Assembly (NCBI RefSeq): GCF_044458865.1
Contig: NZ_JBITIH010000003.1
Location: 62,001-126,000, forward strand
Source: Micromonospora_G sp044458865
Lineage (GTDB): Bacteria > Actinomycetota > Actinomycetes > Mycobacteriales > Micromonosporaceae
Direction of reading: 5' to 3'
Length of the DNA: 64,000 nt
This document shows positions 8,294-16,413 of this stretch, piece after piece. The translations under genes and the position numbers were made by a program. Position 1 is the stretch's first letter, and every line of letters begins with the position of its first letter. A model generated the notes under the pieces. It was not told the origin of the DNA and did no database searches. It was given only the letters and a program-made list of their open reading frames with translations.

Positions 8294-9481
8294 ATGGCGG
8301 AGGCGGGACAACACCGGGCGCCAGAGGACGGACCGGACGACGCGCCCGAAAACGCCACCAAGGGCCGGCTCCGACGCCGCCGGATCACCTGGGCCGCCGG
8401 TGGTGTGGTGGTCGCGCTACTGGTCGCCGGAGCCGCCGTCACCACCACCATGCTCCGCGGTCCCGACCGGAGCACCCCGGCAGACCGGTCCGGCACGAAC
8501 ACCTCCGGAACGCTGGCCTCGCCGACGCCGACCCCCAGCCCCACCCCGGAACCCGGTGCCGGTCTGCGCGGGCCACTCAACCTGCTCCTGGTCGGCGTCG
8601 ACACCCGGGTCGGCGAACCGGCCTGGGAGCCGCACGCGGACGCGGTACTGATCATGCAGGTGAGCCGGGAACTGGACCGCGCGTACCTCTTCTCGCTCCC
8701 CCGCGACCTGGTCGTGGACATCCCACCCTTCGCGAAGGCGAAGTTCCCCGGCCAACAGACCAAGCTGACCCACGCGATGAGCTACGGCAGCAAGGTCAAC
8801 GGTGGGAACGGCAAACCGAACACCGCGCAGGGACTCGAACTCGTCGAGGCGACGGTCAGCCGGTACACCGGCATCACGAAATGGGACGCGAGCGCCGTAC
8901 TGACCTTCGGCGGCTTCGACAACCTGGTCGACGCACTCGGCGGGATCGACCTCTACGTGGACCAACGCGTCGTCTCACAGCACCGGCAGCCGAACGGCAA
9001 ACACCGGCCCGGCAACACCAACGGCGACGGGTACGTCGGACCGCAGATGGTGTACGAGAAGGGCGACCGGCACCTCACCGGCTGGCAGGCGCTGGACTAC
9101 GCCCGGCAGCGCTACACCACCGGGGGCGACTACGCCCGGCAGCGCCACCAACAGCAGCTCATCAAGGCGATCGTCGCGAAGGTGGTCAGCGAGGAACTGG
9201 CCCGCGACCCCGACCGGCTCGACCAGACACTCCGCGCGCTGGGCGAGACGCTCACCTTCAGCGGCCGGAACCAGCGGGTGGTCGACTTCGCGTTCGCCCT
9301 CAGCGGGCTACGACCGGAGGCGATCACCATGGTCGGACTCCCCGGCACCTCGGTCGGCGACGGCGACGCCTACCGGGGCGAACAACTCACCCAGGTCGGC
9401 ACCCGCTTCCTCACCGAACTGCGGGCCGGCCGGGCAGACGCCTACCTCGCCGCGAACCCGGAACTCGTGGTTGCCCGGTAA
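8294..9481 (+). CDS. LytR-CpsA-Psr (LCP) family cell-wall glycopolymer ligase
   Basis: LCP enzymes attach secondary wall polymers to peptidoglycan outside the membrane. The 395-residue protein has a short basic cytoplasmic N terminus (KGRLRRRR), one membrane helix (about residues 33-53), a Thr/Pro-rich linker, and then the LCP domain. Recognisable blocks are LNLLLVGVDTR, HADAVLIMQVS, FSLPRDLVVDIP, LVDALGGIDLYVDQ and LDYARQRY. These hold the conserved Arg and Asp residues that bind the polyprenyl pyrophosphate. The ATG at 8294 follows AAGGAG. The gene converges with the M1 peptidase downstream. Confidence 0.9.
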   Translation: MAEAGQHRAPEDGPDDAPENATKGRLRRRRITWAAGGVVVALLVAGAAVTTTMLRGPDRSTPADRSGTNTSGTLASPTPTPSPTPEPGAGLRGPLNLLLVGVDTRVGEPAWEPHADAVLIMQVSRELDRAYLFSLPRDLVVDIPPFAKAKFPGQQTKLTHAMSYGSKVNGGNGKPNTAQGLELVEATVSRYTGITKWDASAVLTFGGFDNLVDALGGIDLYVDQRVVSQHRQPNGKHRPGNTNGDGYVGPQMVYEKGDRHLTGWQALDYARQRYTTGGDYARQRHQQQLIKAIVAKVVSEELARDPDRLDQTLRALGETLTFSGRNQRVVDFAFALSGLRPEAITMVGLPGTSVGDGDAYRGEQLTQVGTRFLTELRAGRADAYLAANPELVVAR

Positions 9482-9490
9482 CCACCCCGG

Positions 9491-10960
9491 TCAGGCCACC
9501 GGCGGCGGAGGCGGCGGAGCCGTGGTGCCGGAGAGCCAGGCGTCGAAGAGCGGACCCAGCGGGCGGCCCGCGACCCGCTCCGCGACCGTGACCAGGTCGC
9601 CGGTGACCACACTGGCGTTACGCTTCTCCGCCGTCCAGGTCCTCAGGATCCGGAAGAACGCCTCGTCGCCGACGGTCAGCCGCAACGCGTGCACGGCCAA
9701 CGCGCCCCGCTGGTACACCGGCCGCCCGAACAGCGCCGACCGGCCGGGGTCGAGCGCCGGCTTCGACCAGTCCGTTGCCGCGTACCCCCGGTCGAACGCC
9801 TGCTGCGCGGTCACCCCACCGTCATGCTGCGCCCAGAGCCACTCCGCGTAGGTGGCGAAGCCCTCGTTCAACCAGAGGTCGCTCCACCGGCGAACCGACA
9901 CACTGTCCCCGAACCACTGGTGGGCCAGTTCGTGCGCCACCACCGAGTCGTTGGGACCGGAGGTGAAAAACGCCGGGCCGTACACCGGCCGGGCCTGGGT
10001 CTCCAGCGCGTAGCCGATCCGGCGGTCGCCGACCGCCACCCCGCCGTACGCCTCGAACGGGTACGGGCCGAACTGCGTCGCCAGGAAGTCGGCGATCTCC
10101 CCGGTCCGGTTCAGCGACACCTCGGCCGGCCCACCCTCGGGCAGGCCCGACGCCACCGCCGTCACCAGCGGCTTGCCGGCGTGTACGCCCTGGCGTACCC
10201 GGTAGTCGCCGATCACCAGCATGGCCAGGTAACTCGCCATCGGTGTCCGTTCGGACCAGCGCCAGGTGGTCCAGCCCTCGGCCGTCGACCGCTCCCCCGG
10301 CACGCCGTTGCTCAACGCGCTCAGTCCCTCCGGGACGGTCACCGCGATCTCGTAGCTCGCCTTGTCCTGCGGGTGGTCGTTGACCGGGAACCAGGTGCTG
10401 GCCGACTCCGGCTGGCCGAGCGCGATCGCCCCGTCGGCGGTCGCCATGAAACCACCCTCGCCGAGATCCGGGCTGTCGACCGGCTCCGGCACCCCGTCGT
10501 ACGTCACCTCGACGGTGAACCGGCCGTCCTGGGCCAGGCCCCGCTCCGGGGTGACGACCAGTTCCCCCTCGTGGTGGCGGAACTCGGCCCGGTCGCCCTC
10601 CACCGTCACCGCGCTGACGGTCAACCCGACCAGGTCAAGGTTGAACCGGGACAGGTTCGCGGTGGCCGTCGCCGTGATGGTGGCGGTGCCGGTGAGCCGA
10701 TCGCTCGCCGGGTCGTACCGCACCGTCAGGGCGTAGTTGGCCACGTCGTAGCCACCGTTGCCGTAGGTGGGGAAATAAGGATCACCGGCCCCGTCGGCGC
10801 CGGGCTGGAAACCCCCGGCACGCGACGATCCAGGGTCACCCCATCCCGTACAGGCACCCACCGCCAAGGTCAGTACGCCGACCAGCGCCAGCGCGACGAC
10901 CGGGCGTGCGCCGCCCGCCGTACGTTCAGATCCGCTCCGAAGCCATCGACCGTGAGTCAC
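9491..10960 (-). CDS. M1-family metallopeptidase, predicted lipoprotein
   Basis: This is a 489-residue zinc aminopeptidase-like protein. The signal peptide ends in a lipobox (LAVGAC), so it is probably anchored outside the membrane. The zinc site is HELAHQWFGD with the third ligand in NEGFATYAEW, the HExxH-(18)-E pattern of M1 peptidases. The upstream substrate loop reads YALETQ rather than the usual GAMEN. The M1 aminopeptidase-like beta domain occupies the N-terminal half. The Pro-rich tail is short. The GTG at 10960 has no Shine-Dalgarno sequence, but TAGGCT lies 6 nt before it. The sequence just upstream dissolves into a poly-G block. Confidence 0.9.
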   Translation of the reverse strand: MTHGRWLRSGSERTAGGARPVVALALVGVLTLAVGACTGWGDPGSSRAGGFQPGADGAGDPYFPTYGNGGYDVANYALTVRYDPASDRLTGTATITATATANLSRFNLDLVGLTVSAVTVEGDRAEFRHHEGELVVTPERGLAQDGRFTVEVTYDGVPEPVDSPDLGEGGFMATADGAIALGQPESASTWFPVNDHPQDKASYEIAVTVPEGLSALSNGVPGERSTAEGWTTWRWSERTPMASYLAMLVIGDYRVRQGVHAGKPLVTAVASGLPEGGPAEVSLNRTGEIADFLATQFGPYPFEAYGGVAVGDRRIGYALETQARPVYGPAFFTSGPNDSVVAHELAHQWFGDSVSVRRWSDLWLNEGFATYAEWLWAQHDGGVTAQQAFDRGYAATDWSKPALDPGRSALFGRPVYQRGALAVHALRLTVGDEAFFRILRTWTAEKRNASVVTGDLVTVAERVAGRPLGPLFDAWLSGTTAPPPPPPVA

Positions 10961-10966
10961 CCGACG

Positions 10967-10972
10967 AGCCTA
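10967..10972 (-). promoter_or_regulatory. -10 box of the M1 peptidase gene (leaderless)
   Basis: TAGGCT on the minus strand ends 6 nt before the GTG at 10960. The place where a -35 would lie falls inside the poly-G block, so it cannot be read. Confidence 0.45.
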
Positions 10973-10977
10973 GGGCG

Positions 10978-11102
<125 letters not shown>

Positions 11103-11109
11103 GTGGTGC

Positions 11110-12234
11110 CTAGCGTTCGAGGTCGAGCACCAGTCCGACCTTCTGGAACTCCTTCAGGTCGCGGTAGCCGCACTTGGCCATCGCCCGCCGCAGCCCGCCG
11201 AAGAGGTTCTGCTGACCGTCCGGCTCGTCGGCCGGACCGTAGAGCAGCCGCTCCATCGAACCGAGCGACTCCTCGGCGACACCGAACGCGCCACGCGGCA
11301 GGTCCGGGTGGCTGGCCGCCGGGTGCCACCAGGCACCACCGGCGGGCGCCTCGTCGCAGAGCGAGAGCGGCTCGCCGAGCATCACCGCGTCGGCCCCGCA
11401 ACCGAGTGCCTTCGCGATGTCCCCGGAGGTACGCAGGTCGCCGTCGGCGATCAGGTGGACGTACCGTCCGCCGGTCTCGTCGAGGTAGTCCCGGCGGGCC
11501 GCCGCAGCGTCGGCGATCGCGGTCGCCATCGGCACCCGGATGCCGAGCACCGACTCGGTGGTCGACCACTCGTCTCCACCGAGGCCGACGATCACGCCGG
11601 CCGCGCCGGTCCGCATCAGGTGCAACGCGGTCTTGTAGTCGGTGCAGCCACCGACCACCACCGGCAGGTCGAGGTCGGCGATGAACTCCTTCAGGTTCAA
11701 CGGCTCGTCGGTGGTGGAGACGTGCTCCGCCGAGACGAGCGTGCCCTGGATGACCAGGATGTCCACCCCGGCGTCGAGGATCACCGGGGCGAGCGTCAGG
11801 GTGTGCTGCGGCGAGACCCGGACGGCAACCGTGCCGCCGCCCTCGCGCATCTGCCGGACCCGCTCGGTGATCAGCTCGGGCCGGATCGGCTCGGCGTAGA
11901 CCTCCTGCAGGCGCCGGGTCGTGCGGGCGTCCTCGCCCAGCCCGCTCAGCTCCTCCAGGATCTTGGTCGGGTCCTCGTACCGGGTCCAGAGGCCCTCGAC
12001 GTTGAGCACGCCGAGCCCACCGAGCCGACCCAGGGCGGCAGCCGAGGTGGGGCTCATGGTCGCGTCCGACGGGTGCCCCACACAGGGGATCCGGAACGGG
12101 TAGGCGTCGAGCTGCCAGGCCGTGGAGACGTCGTCCACATCCCGGGTACGACGGCTCGGCACGATCGCAATGTCGTCCAGGTGGTAACCGCGTTGCGCGG
12201 TTTTACCGAGCCCGATTTCGACCACGTCACGCAT
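11110..12234 (-). CDS. guaB3: GuaB3 family IMP dehydrogenase-like protein
   Basis: The 374-residue protein is a TIM-barrel IMP dehydrogenase/GMP reductase family member without CBS domains, the GuaB3 type typical of actinobacteria. It begins MRDVVEIGLGKTAQRGYHLDDIAIVPSRRTRD, carries the substrate/phosphate loops GAAGVIVGLGG and the barrel end GADAVMLGEPL, and ends YRDLKEFQKVGLVLDLER. It lies 48 nt downstream of guaB on the same strand and is probably cotranscribed. Its precise reaction is less certain than that of GuaB; purine interconversion is a family-based inference. Confidence 0.9.
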   Translation of the reverse strand: MRDVVEIGLGKTAQRGYHLDDIAIVPSRRTRDVDDVSTAWQLDAYPFRIPCVGHPSDATMSPTSAAALGRLGGLGVLNVEGLWTRYEDPTKILEELSGLGEDARTTRRLQEVYAEPIRPELITERVRQMREGGGTVAVRVSPQHTLTLAPVILDAGVDILVIQGTLVSAEHVSTTDEPLNLKEFIADLDLPVVVGGCTDYKTALHLMRTGAAGVIVGLGGDEWSTTESVLGIRVPMATAIADAAAARRDYLDETGGRYVHLIADGDLRTSGDIAKALGCGADAVMLGEPLSLCDEAPAGGAWWHPAASHPDLPRGAFGVAEESLGSMERLLYGPADEPDGQQNLFGGLRRAMAKCGYRDLKEFQKVGLVLDLER

Positions 12235-12282
12235 GGGGTGCTCCAGCGGGTGAGAAGGTTGGCGGCGAGCCGCTGACGCGGG

Positions 12283-13845
12283 TCAGCGGGTGTGGTAATT
12301 CGGTGCCTCGACGGTCATCTGGATGTCGTGCGGGTGACTCTCCTTGAGCCCGGCCGCGGTGATCCGGATCAACTGGCCCCGGCGGTGCAGCTCGGGAATG
12401 CTCTCCGCGCCGACGTACCCCATGGCGAGCCGCAGCCCACCGATGAGCTGGTGGGCGACCTGTGCCAGCGGCCCCCGGTACGGCACCTGACCCTCGACGC
12501 CCTCCGGAACCAGCTTCTCCTCGCTGGTCACGTCCTGCTGGAAGTAGCGGTCCTTGGAGTACGAGCGGGCCTGGCCCCGGGACTGCATCGCACCGAGCGA
12601 CCCCATCCCCCGGTACGCCTTGTACTGCTTGCCGTTGATGATCAGCAGGTCACCGGGACTCTCCTCGCAACCGGCGAGGAGGCTGCCGAGCATCACCGTG
12701 TCGGCCCCGGCGACCATCGCCTTGGCGATGTCGCCCGAGTACTGGATACCGCCGTCGGCGATGACCGGGACACCGGCCGGCCGCGCGGCCCGGACCGCCT
12801 CCATGATCGCGGTGATCTGCGGCACGCCGACCCCGGCCACCACCCGGGTGGTGCAGATGGCGCCCGGACCGACCCCGACCTTGACCGCGTCGGCACCCGC
12901 CTCGACCAGGGCCTTCGCCCCGGAGAAGGTGGCGACGTTGCCGCCGATCACGTCGACGGCGGTGTCCTTCTTCAGCCGGGTGACCATCTCCAGCACGGCC
13001 CGCTGGTGACCGTGGGCCGTGTCCACGATCAGCACGTCCACACCGGCCTCGACCAGCGTCTGTGCCCTCTTGTACGAGTCCTCGCCGACCCCGACGGCCG
13101 CCGCGACCCGCAGCCGGCCCGCGTCGTCCTTGGTGGCGTTCGGGAACTGCTCGCTCTTGGCGAAGTCCTTGACCGTGATCAACCCGCGCAGCCGGCCGGA
13201 GGTGTCGACGATCGGCAGCTTCTCCACCTTGTGCTGACGCAGCAGCTCCAACGCCTCGTCCTTGGTGACCCCGACGGTCGCGGTGACCAGCGGCATCCGC
13301 GTCATGATGTCGCGAACCGGGGTGTCGCCGTCGGTGACGAAACGCATGTCCCGGTTGGTGACGATGCCGACCAGGGCACCGTTGGCGTCGGTTACCGGCA
13401 CCCCGGAGATGCGGTAACGCCCGCAGAGCGCGTCGACGTCGCGGAGCGTGTCGTCCGGGCTACAGGTGATCGGGTTCGTCACCATGCCGGCCTCGGAGCG
13501 CTTGACCAGGTCGACCTGGAGCGCCTGGTCCTCGATCGACAGGTTGCGGTGCAGGACACCGATGCCACCCTGGCGGGCCATGGCGATCGCCATCCGACCC
13601 TCGGTCACCGTGTCCATCGGGCTCGACAGCAGCGGGATGGAGATGGAGACGTTGCGGGTCATCCGGGTGACGGTGTTCACCTTGCTGGGCACGATGTCCG
13701 ACTCGGCGGGCTGCAACAGCACGTCGTCGAAGGTGAGGCCGAGCGGAACCGCGCGGGCGGAACCGAAGGGCAACTCGGGCACGAGCCCACCGAACTGGTC
13801 GGCGTCGCCGCTGCCCGTCGGAAGATGGGTGGGTGAGTGGTCCAC
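12283..13845 (-). CDS. guaB: Inosine-5'-monophosphate dehydrogenase
   Basis: It oxidises IMP to XMP with NAD+, the first committed step to GMP. GTG 13845 gives 520 residues, the usual length, and follows AGGGAG at 5 nt; the longer open frame upstream has no support. The barrel starts with LTFDDVLLQPAESDIVPS. Two CBS domains interrupt it (about residues 115-225: MVTNPITCSPDDTLRDV to GLITVKDF). The active-site loop has the catalytic Cys in GVGPGAICTTRVVAGVGVPQ, and the flap contains GMGSLGAMQ. The gene is followed by guaB3. Confidence 0.96.
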   Translation of the reverse strand: MDHSPTHLPTGSGDADQFGGLVPELPFGSARAVPLGLTFDDVLLQPAESDIVPSKVNTVTRMTRNVSISIPLLSSPMDTVTEGRMAIAMARQGGIGVLHRNLSIEDQALQVDLVKRSEAGMVTNPITCSPDDTLRDVDALCGRYRISGVPVTDANGALVGIVTNRDMRFVTDGDTPVRDIMTRMPLVTATVGVTKDEALELLRQHKVEKLPIVDTSGRLRGLITVKDFAKSEQFPNATKDDAGRLRVAAAVGVGEDSYKRAQTLVEAGVDVLIVDTAHGHQRAVLEMVTRLKKDTAVDVIGGNVATFSGAKALVEAGADAVKVGVGPGAICTTRVVAGVGVPQITAIMEAVRAARPAGVPVIADGGIQYSGDIAKAMVAGADTVMLGSLLAGCEESPGDLLIINGKQYKAYRGMGSLGAMQSRGQARSYSKDRYFQQDVTSEEKLVPEGVEGQVPYRGPLAQVAHQLIGGLRLAMGYVGAESIPELHRRGQLIRITAAGLKESHPHDIQMTVEAPNYHTR

Positions 13846-14070
13846 GAGTTCTCCCTGAGCTGGTGGTTCGGGATTGGCCGGGTGCCGTGGACACACGCCT
13901 CGGCGTGTCCGGACGTTGCGGCGCGATGGTTCATCGTACCCAGTGAGCTGCGGCGGTCCGGCACGAGCGGGCGGTGGCGAGCGGCACCGCATGGACCGCG
14001 ATCCCCGGGACCGGAAGGCGGACGCGGCGGGCCGGGCGACGAGGGTGGGCGCGACAGGCGCCGTTGCGAC

Positions 14071-14076
14071 TACGGT
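14071..14076 (+). promoter_or_regulatory. -10 box for the DUF5319 gene (leaderless)
   Basis: TACGGT ends 6 nt before the GTG at 14083. The only purine-rich stretch, GGAGG, ends 1-2 nt before the start, too close to act as a ribosome-binding site. A leaderless message is the simpler reading. Confidence 0.45.
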
Positions 14077-14082
14077 GGAGGG

Positions 14083-14493
14083 GTGCACGACGAGCCGATC
14101 GACCCGTTCAACGGTGACCCCGCCGATCCGTCGGCGGGACTGGACGACCCTGCGGAGGACGCCCAGCTAGATCCGCTCTCCGAGGTCGAACGGCAGGACG
14201 TCCTGGAGGACCTTGCCGACCTGGAGATCTACCAGGCGCTACTGGGTCCGACCGGGGTCCGCGGCCTGGTGATCGAGTGCGAGGACTGTCACGAACCGCA
14301 CTACTTCGACTGGGACCTGCTCCGGGGCAACCTCCGCCACCTGCTCAGCTCCGGCCGACCCCGGGTGCACGAGCCGGCCTTCGACCCCGATCCGGACCAC
14401 TACGTCACCTGGGAGTACGCCCGAGGCTACGCCGACGGCGTGCACGACACCCTGGCCGAGGGAACCGACGACGAGGACGAACCGACGAGCTGA
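14083..14493 (+). CDS. DUF5319 family small acidic protein
   Basis: The 136-residue acidic protein starts VHDEPIDPFNGDPADP, the characteristic beginning of DUF5319 proteins of actinobacteria. A central CxxCxxxH motif (CEDCHEPHYFDW) may bind a metal, probably zinc. The end is again acidic (DDEDEPTS). Function is unknown. The frame is open upstream to 13837, but that part lacks family similarity. It sits between guaB (divergent) and the LuxR-type regulator (convergent), a neighbourhood that also holds whiD. Confidence 0.8.
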   Translation: MHDEPIDPFNGDPADPSAGLDDPAEDAQLDPLSEVERQDVLEDLADLEIYQALLGPTGVRGLVIECEDCHEPHYFDWDLLRGNLRHLLSSGRPRVHEPAFDPDPDHYVTWEYARGYADGVHDTLAEGTDDEDEPTS

Positions 14494-14519
14494 CCGCACG
14501 GCGGTCGGCGACCGTACGG

Positions 14520-15557
14520 TCAGGCAACCAGACCGGCCCGAAAACCGGCGGCGACGGCGTGCGCCCGGTCCCGGGCGCCGAGCTTGCGGAACAACCGGCG
14601 GGCATGGGTCTTGACGGTGTCCTCCGAGACGAACAGCTCCCGCCCGATCTCGGCGTTGCTCTTGCCGTCGGCCATGCCGAGCAGCACCTGTAGCTCCCGC
14701 TCGGTCAGCGCGGCCCTCCGGGCCGGGCCGGCGGCGGCACCCGCACCGGCGGTCGCGGCAACCGGCCGGCCGTAGCCACCGGCGTTGGCGGGGTCACTGC
14801 GACGCGGCGTCCCGTACCGGTTCTCCGGCGGCACGTTGGTCCGGGGATCGGCCCCCTCGACAGCGGTCGCGTCCCCCTCGACGGCGCCCCGCTCGCCCGA
14901 CCCGCCGGGCCCGTCCTCACCCCGCTGGACCGGGACGACGGTCGGCCCGCCGGGCGGACCACCGGGACCGCCGTCGTCGACCGACTCGGCGCGACCGGTG
15001 GGTTCCACCGGACCAACAGGCGGGCCGACCGTCGTCCCGGTACCGGCGGGCACCGCGCCGGGGCGGGCCGGCACACGCGAGGCGGAGTTGGGCAACCGTT
15101 CGGCGGCGGTCCGGCCGGGAACCTCCGCCGGTGAGGCGGGCGCATTCGAACCGCCGGCACCGGTCAGCCCCGTGCCCCGACCACCCCGACCCGGGGTGCT
15201 GAGCAGCAGCATCGCCTTCGCCACCACGCTCACCAGATCATGGTCGGTGCCGGGCAGCAGACCCCGGCCACCGGCGGCGATGACCGCCGCCGCCACCCCG
15301 GGCTCCTCCGCCCCGAGCAGCAGGATCGCTGCGCCGGGCGCACGGGCCAACACCCGCCGGGTGAAGCCGACGCTGTCCGGCCGGGTGAGCGCGGTGTCCA
15401 CGAGCAGCACGTCCGCCGGCCGCTCGGAGAGCCGAAGCATCACCTCGGGATCGGAGATCGCCGTACGCACCACGGCCGCCAGCCCGAGCCGGGCCGCGGC
15501 GGACGCGACGCTCTGCGCCGCGAGCGGTGTCCGGACACAGACGAGGACAGTACGCAC
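14520..15557 (-). CDS. Atypical LuxR-family response regulator with long linker
   Basis: This is a 345-residue DNA-binding regulator. GTG 15557 follows AGGAG by 6 nt. Residues 1-125 resemble a receiver domain, with Asp in DVLLVDTAL. The acidic pair after the first strand is missing (VRTVLVCVRTP), and the conserved Lys near GLLPG is absent. Phosphorylation is therefore doubtful. About 145 residues of Gly/Pro/Thr-rich, probably disordered linker follow. The C-terminal LuxR helix-turn-helix is complete: LTERELQVLLGMADGKSNAEIGRELFVSEDTVKTH. It is divergent from whiD, which hints at a developmental or stress role, as for the atypical regulators BldM and WhiI. Confidence 0.85.
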   Translation of the reverse strand: MRTVLVCVRTPLAAQSVASAAARLGLAAVVRTAISDPEVMLRLSERPADVLLVDTALTRPDSVGFTRRVLARAPGAAILLLGAEEPGVAAAVIAAGGRGLLPGTDHDLVSVVAKAMLLLSTPGRGGRGTGLTGAGGSNAPASPAEVPGRTAAERLPNSASRVPARPGAVPAGTGTTVGPPVGPVEPTGRAESVDDGGPGGPPGGPTVVPVQRGEDGPGGSGERGAVEGDATAVEGADPRTNVPPENRYGTPRRSDPANAGGYGRPVAATAGAGAAAGPARRAALTERELQVLLGMADGKSNAEIGRELFVSEDTVKTHARRLFRKLGARDRAHAVAAGFRAGLVA

Positions 15558-15896
15558 AGTGGTCTCCTTTCCCCACGTACGAGCAGACCACGACCGCCAC
15601 TGATCATGACGAGTTTCCGGCTGATGGAAAGGAAAGTTTTTGCCCGTTCCGGCCGGTTGCACCGACTTGCGGCCCAGCTCGCGCCGGCTGGGCGGTAAGA
15701 CCCGTCCCGGGCAGAGGCCACCGACGACCCCGCACGGGGACAGAAATGATCAGGTTGCGGGGTCCCGGGACGTGTGATTCGGCGACGGGCTGGGTATGGC
15801 CGATCTGAGGCCGGAATCGGGTGTGTCTACGCGGCCCGCCGCCCGGACACCGGCCTTGGTCGAGTGTCCGTCGGTGCCGCGGGAGGAGGGTTGCAG

Positions 15897-16280
15897 ATGT
15901 CGAACGTACGCAGACTGCCCGGACCCATCGTCGATCTGTGGGAATGGCAACGGTTCGGTGCCTGCCGAGGGCGGGACACCGCGCAGTTCTTCCATCCCGA
16001 CGGTGAACGCGGTGCGTCCCGTAACCGCCGCGAGGCGGGGGCGAAGAAGGTCTGCGGCACCTGCCCGGTACGGGCCGAGTGCGCCGCCCACGCGCTGACC
16101 GTGCGCGAGCCGTACGGCGTCTGGGGCGGCTTCAGCGAGTCCGAACGGCTACGGCTGCTCGCCGTCGGTTGGGAGGATCTCGCCGACCGACGCCGAACCC
16201 GGGTCGACATCGCCCGACTGGAGGCCCGCCTCGGCCGCCCGTTCCGTTCGACCGTGCCGGCCCAACGCGCCGCGAGCTGA
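15897..16280 (+). CDS. whiD: WhiB-family iron-sulfur regulator, WhiD/WhiB3 type
   Basis: The 127-residue protein carries four cluster ligands, Cys23, Cys53, Cys56 and Cys62, spaced as in WhiB3 of Mycobacterium and WhiD of Streptomyces. The beginning, VRRLPGPIVDLWEWQ, and FFHPDGERG are typical of this subgroup. The GVWGG turn follows, then a basic tail that contacts DNA. WhiB proteins bind a 4Fe-4S cluster and work with the principal sigma factor; WhiD is needed for late sporulation and WhiB3 responds to redox. The ATG at 15897 follows GGAGGAGG at about 8 nt. Longer open frame upstream is ignored. Confidence 0.93.
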   Translation: MSNVRRLPGPIVDLWEWQRFGACRGRDTAQFFHPDGERGASRNRREAGAKKVCGTCPVRAECAAHALTVREPYGVWGGFSESERLRLLAVGWEDLADRRRTRVDIARLEARLGRPFRSTVPAQRAAS

Positions 16281-16301
16281 CGTCCACGCACTCCACTCAG
16301 G

Positions 16302-16335
16302 CTGGGTCCGGCGGGAGCACCCCGTCCGGACCCAG
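16302..16335 (+). terminator. Hairpin after whiD
   Basis: A perfect 10-bp stem, CTGGGTCCGG with its complement at 16326-16335, has a 14-nt loop and lies 22 nt after the whiD stop. There is no T-run. Two direct copies of a GAACCCGCCCGTCCCG-like unit follow near 16360-16395. Confidence 0.5.
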
Positions 16336-16413
16336 TGTCCGTCCCGGCATCGGCGTCCGTGCGAACCCGCCCGTCCCGTCCGAACCCGCCCGTCCCGGGC
16401 GGACGTACAGCCG

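Noticed and set aside
6606..8651. A 681-codon open frame antisense to guaA
   Set aside because: It mirrors guaA in the opposite strand, a usual effect of very high GC3. The product is Arg/Gly/His-rich with no domain.
12292..13836. A 514-codon open frame antisense to guaB
   Set aside because: Composition is His/Asp/Arg-rich without motifs; guaB on the other strand explains all of it.
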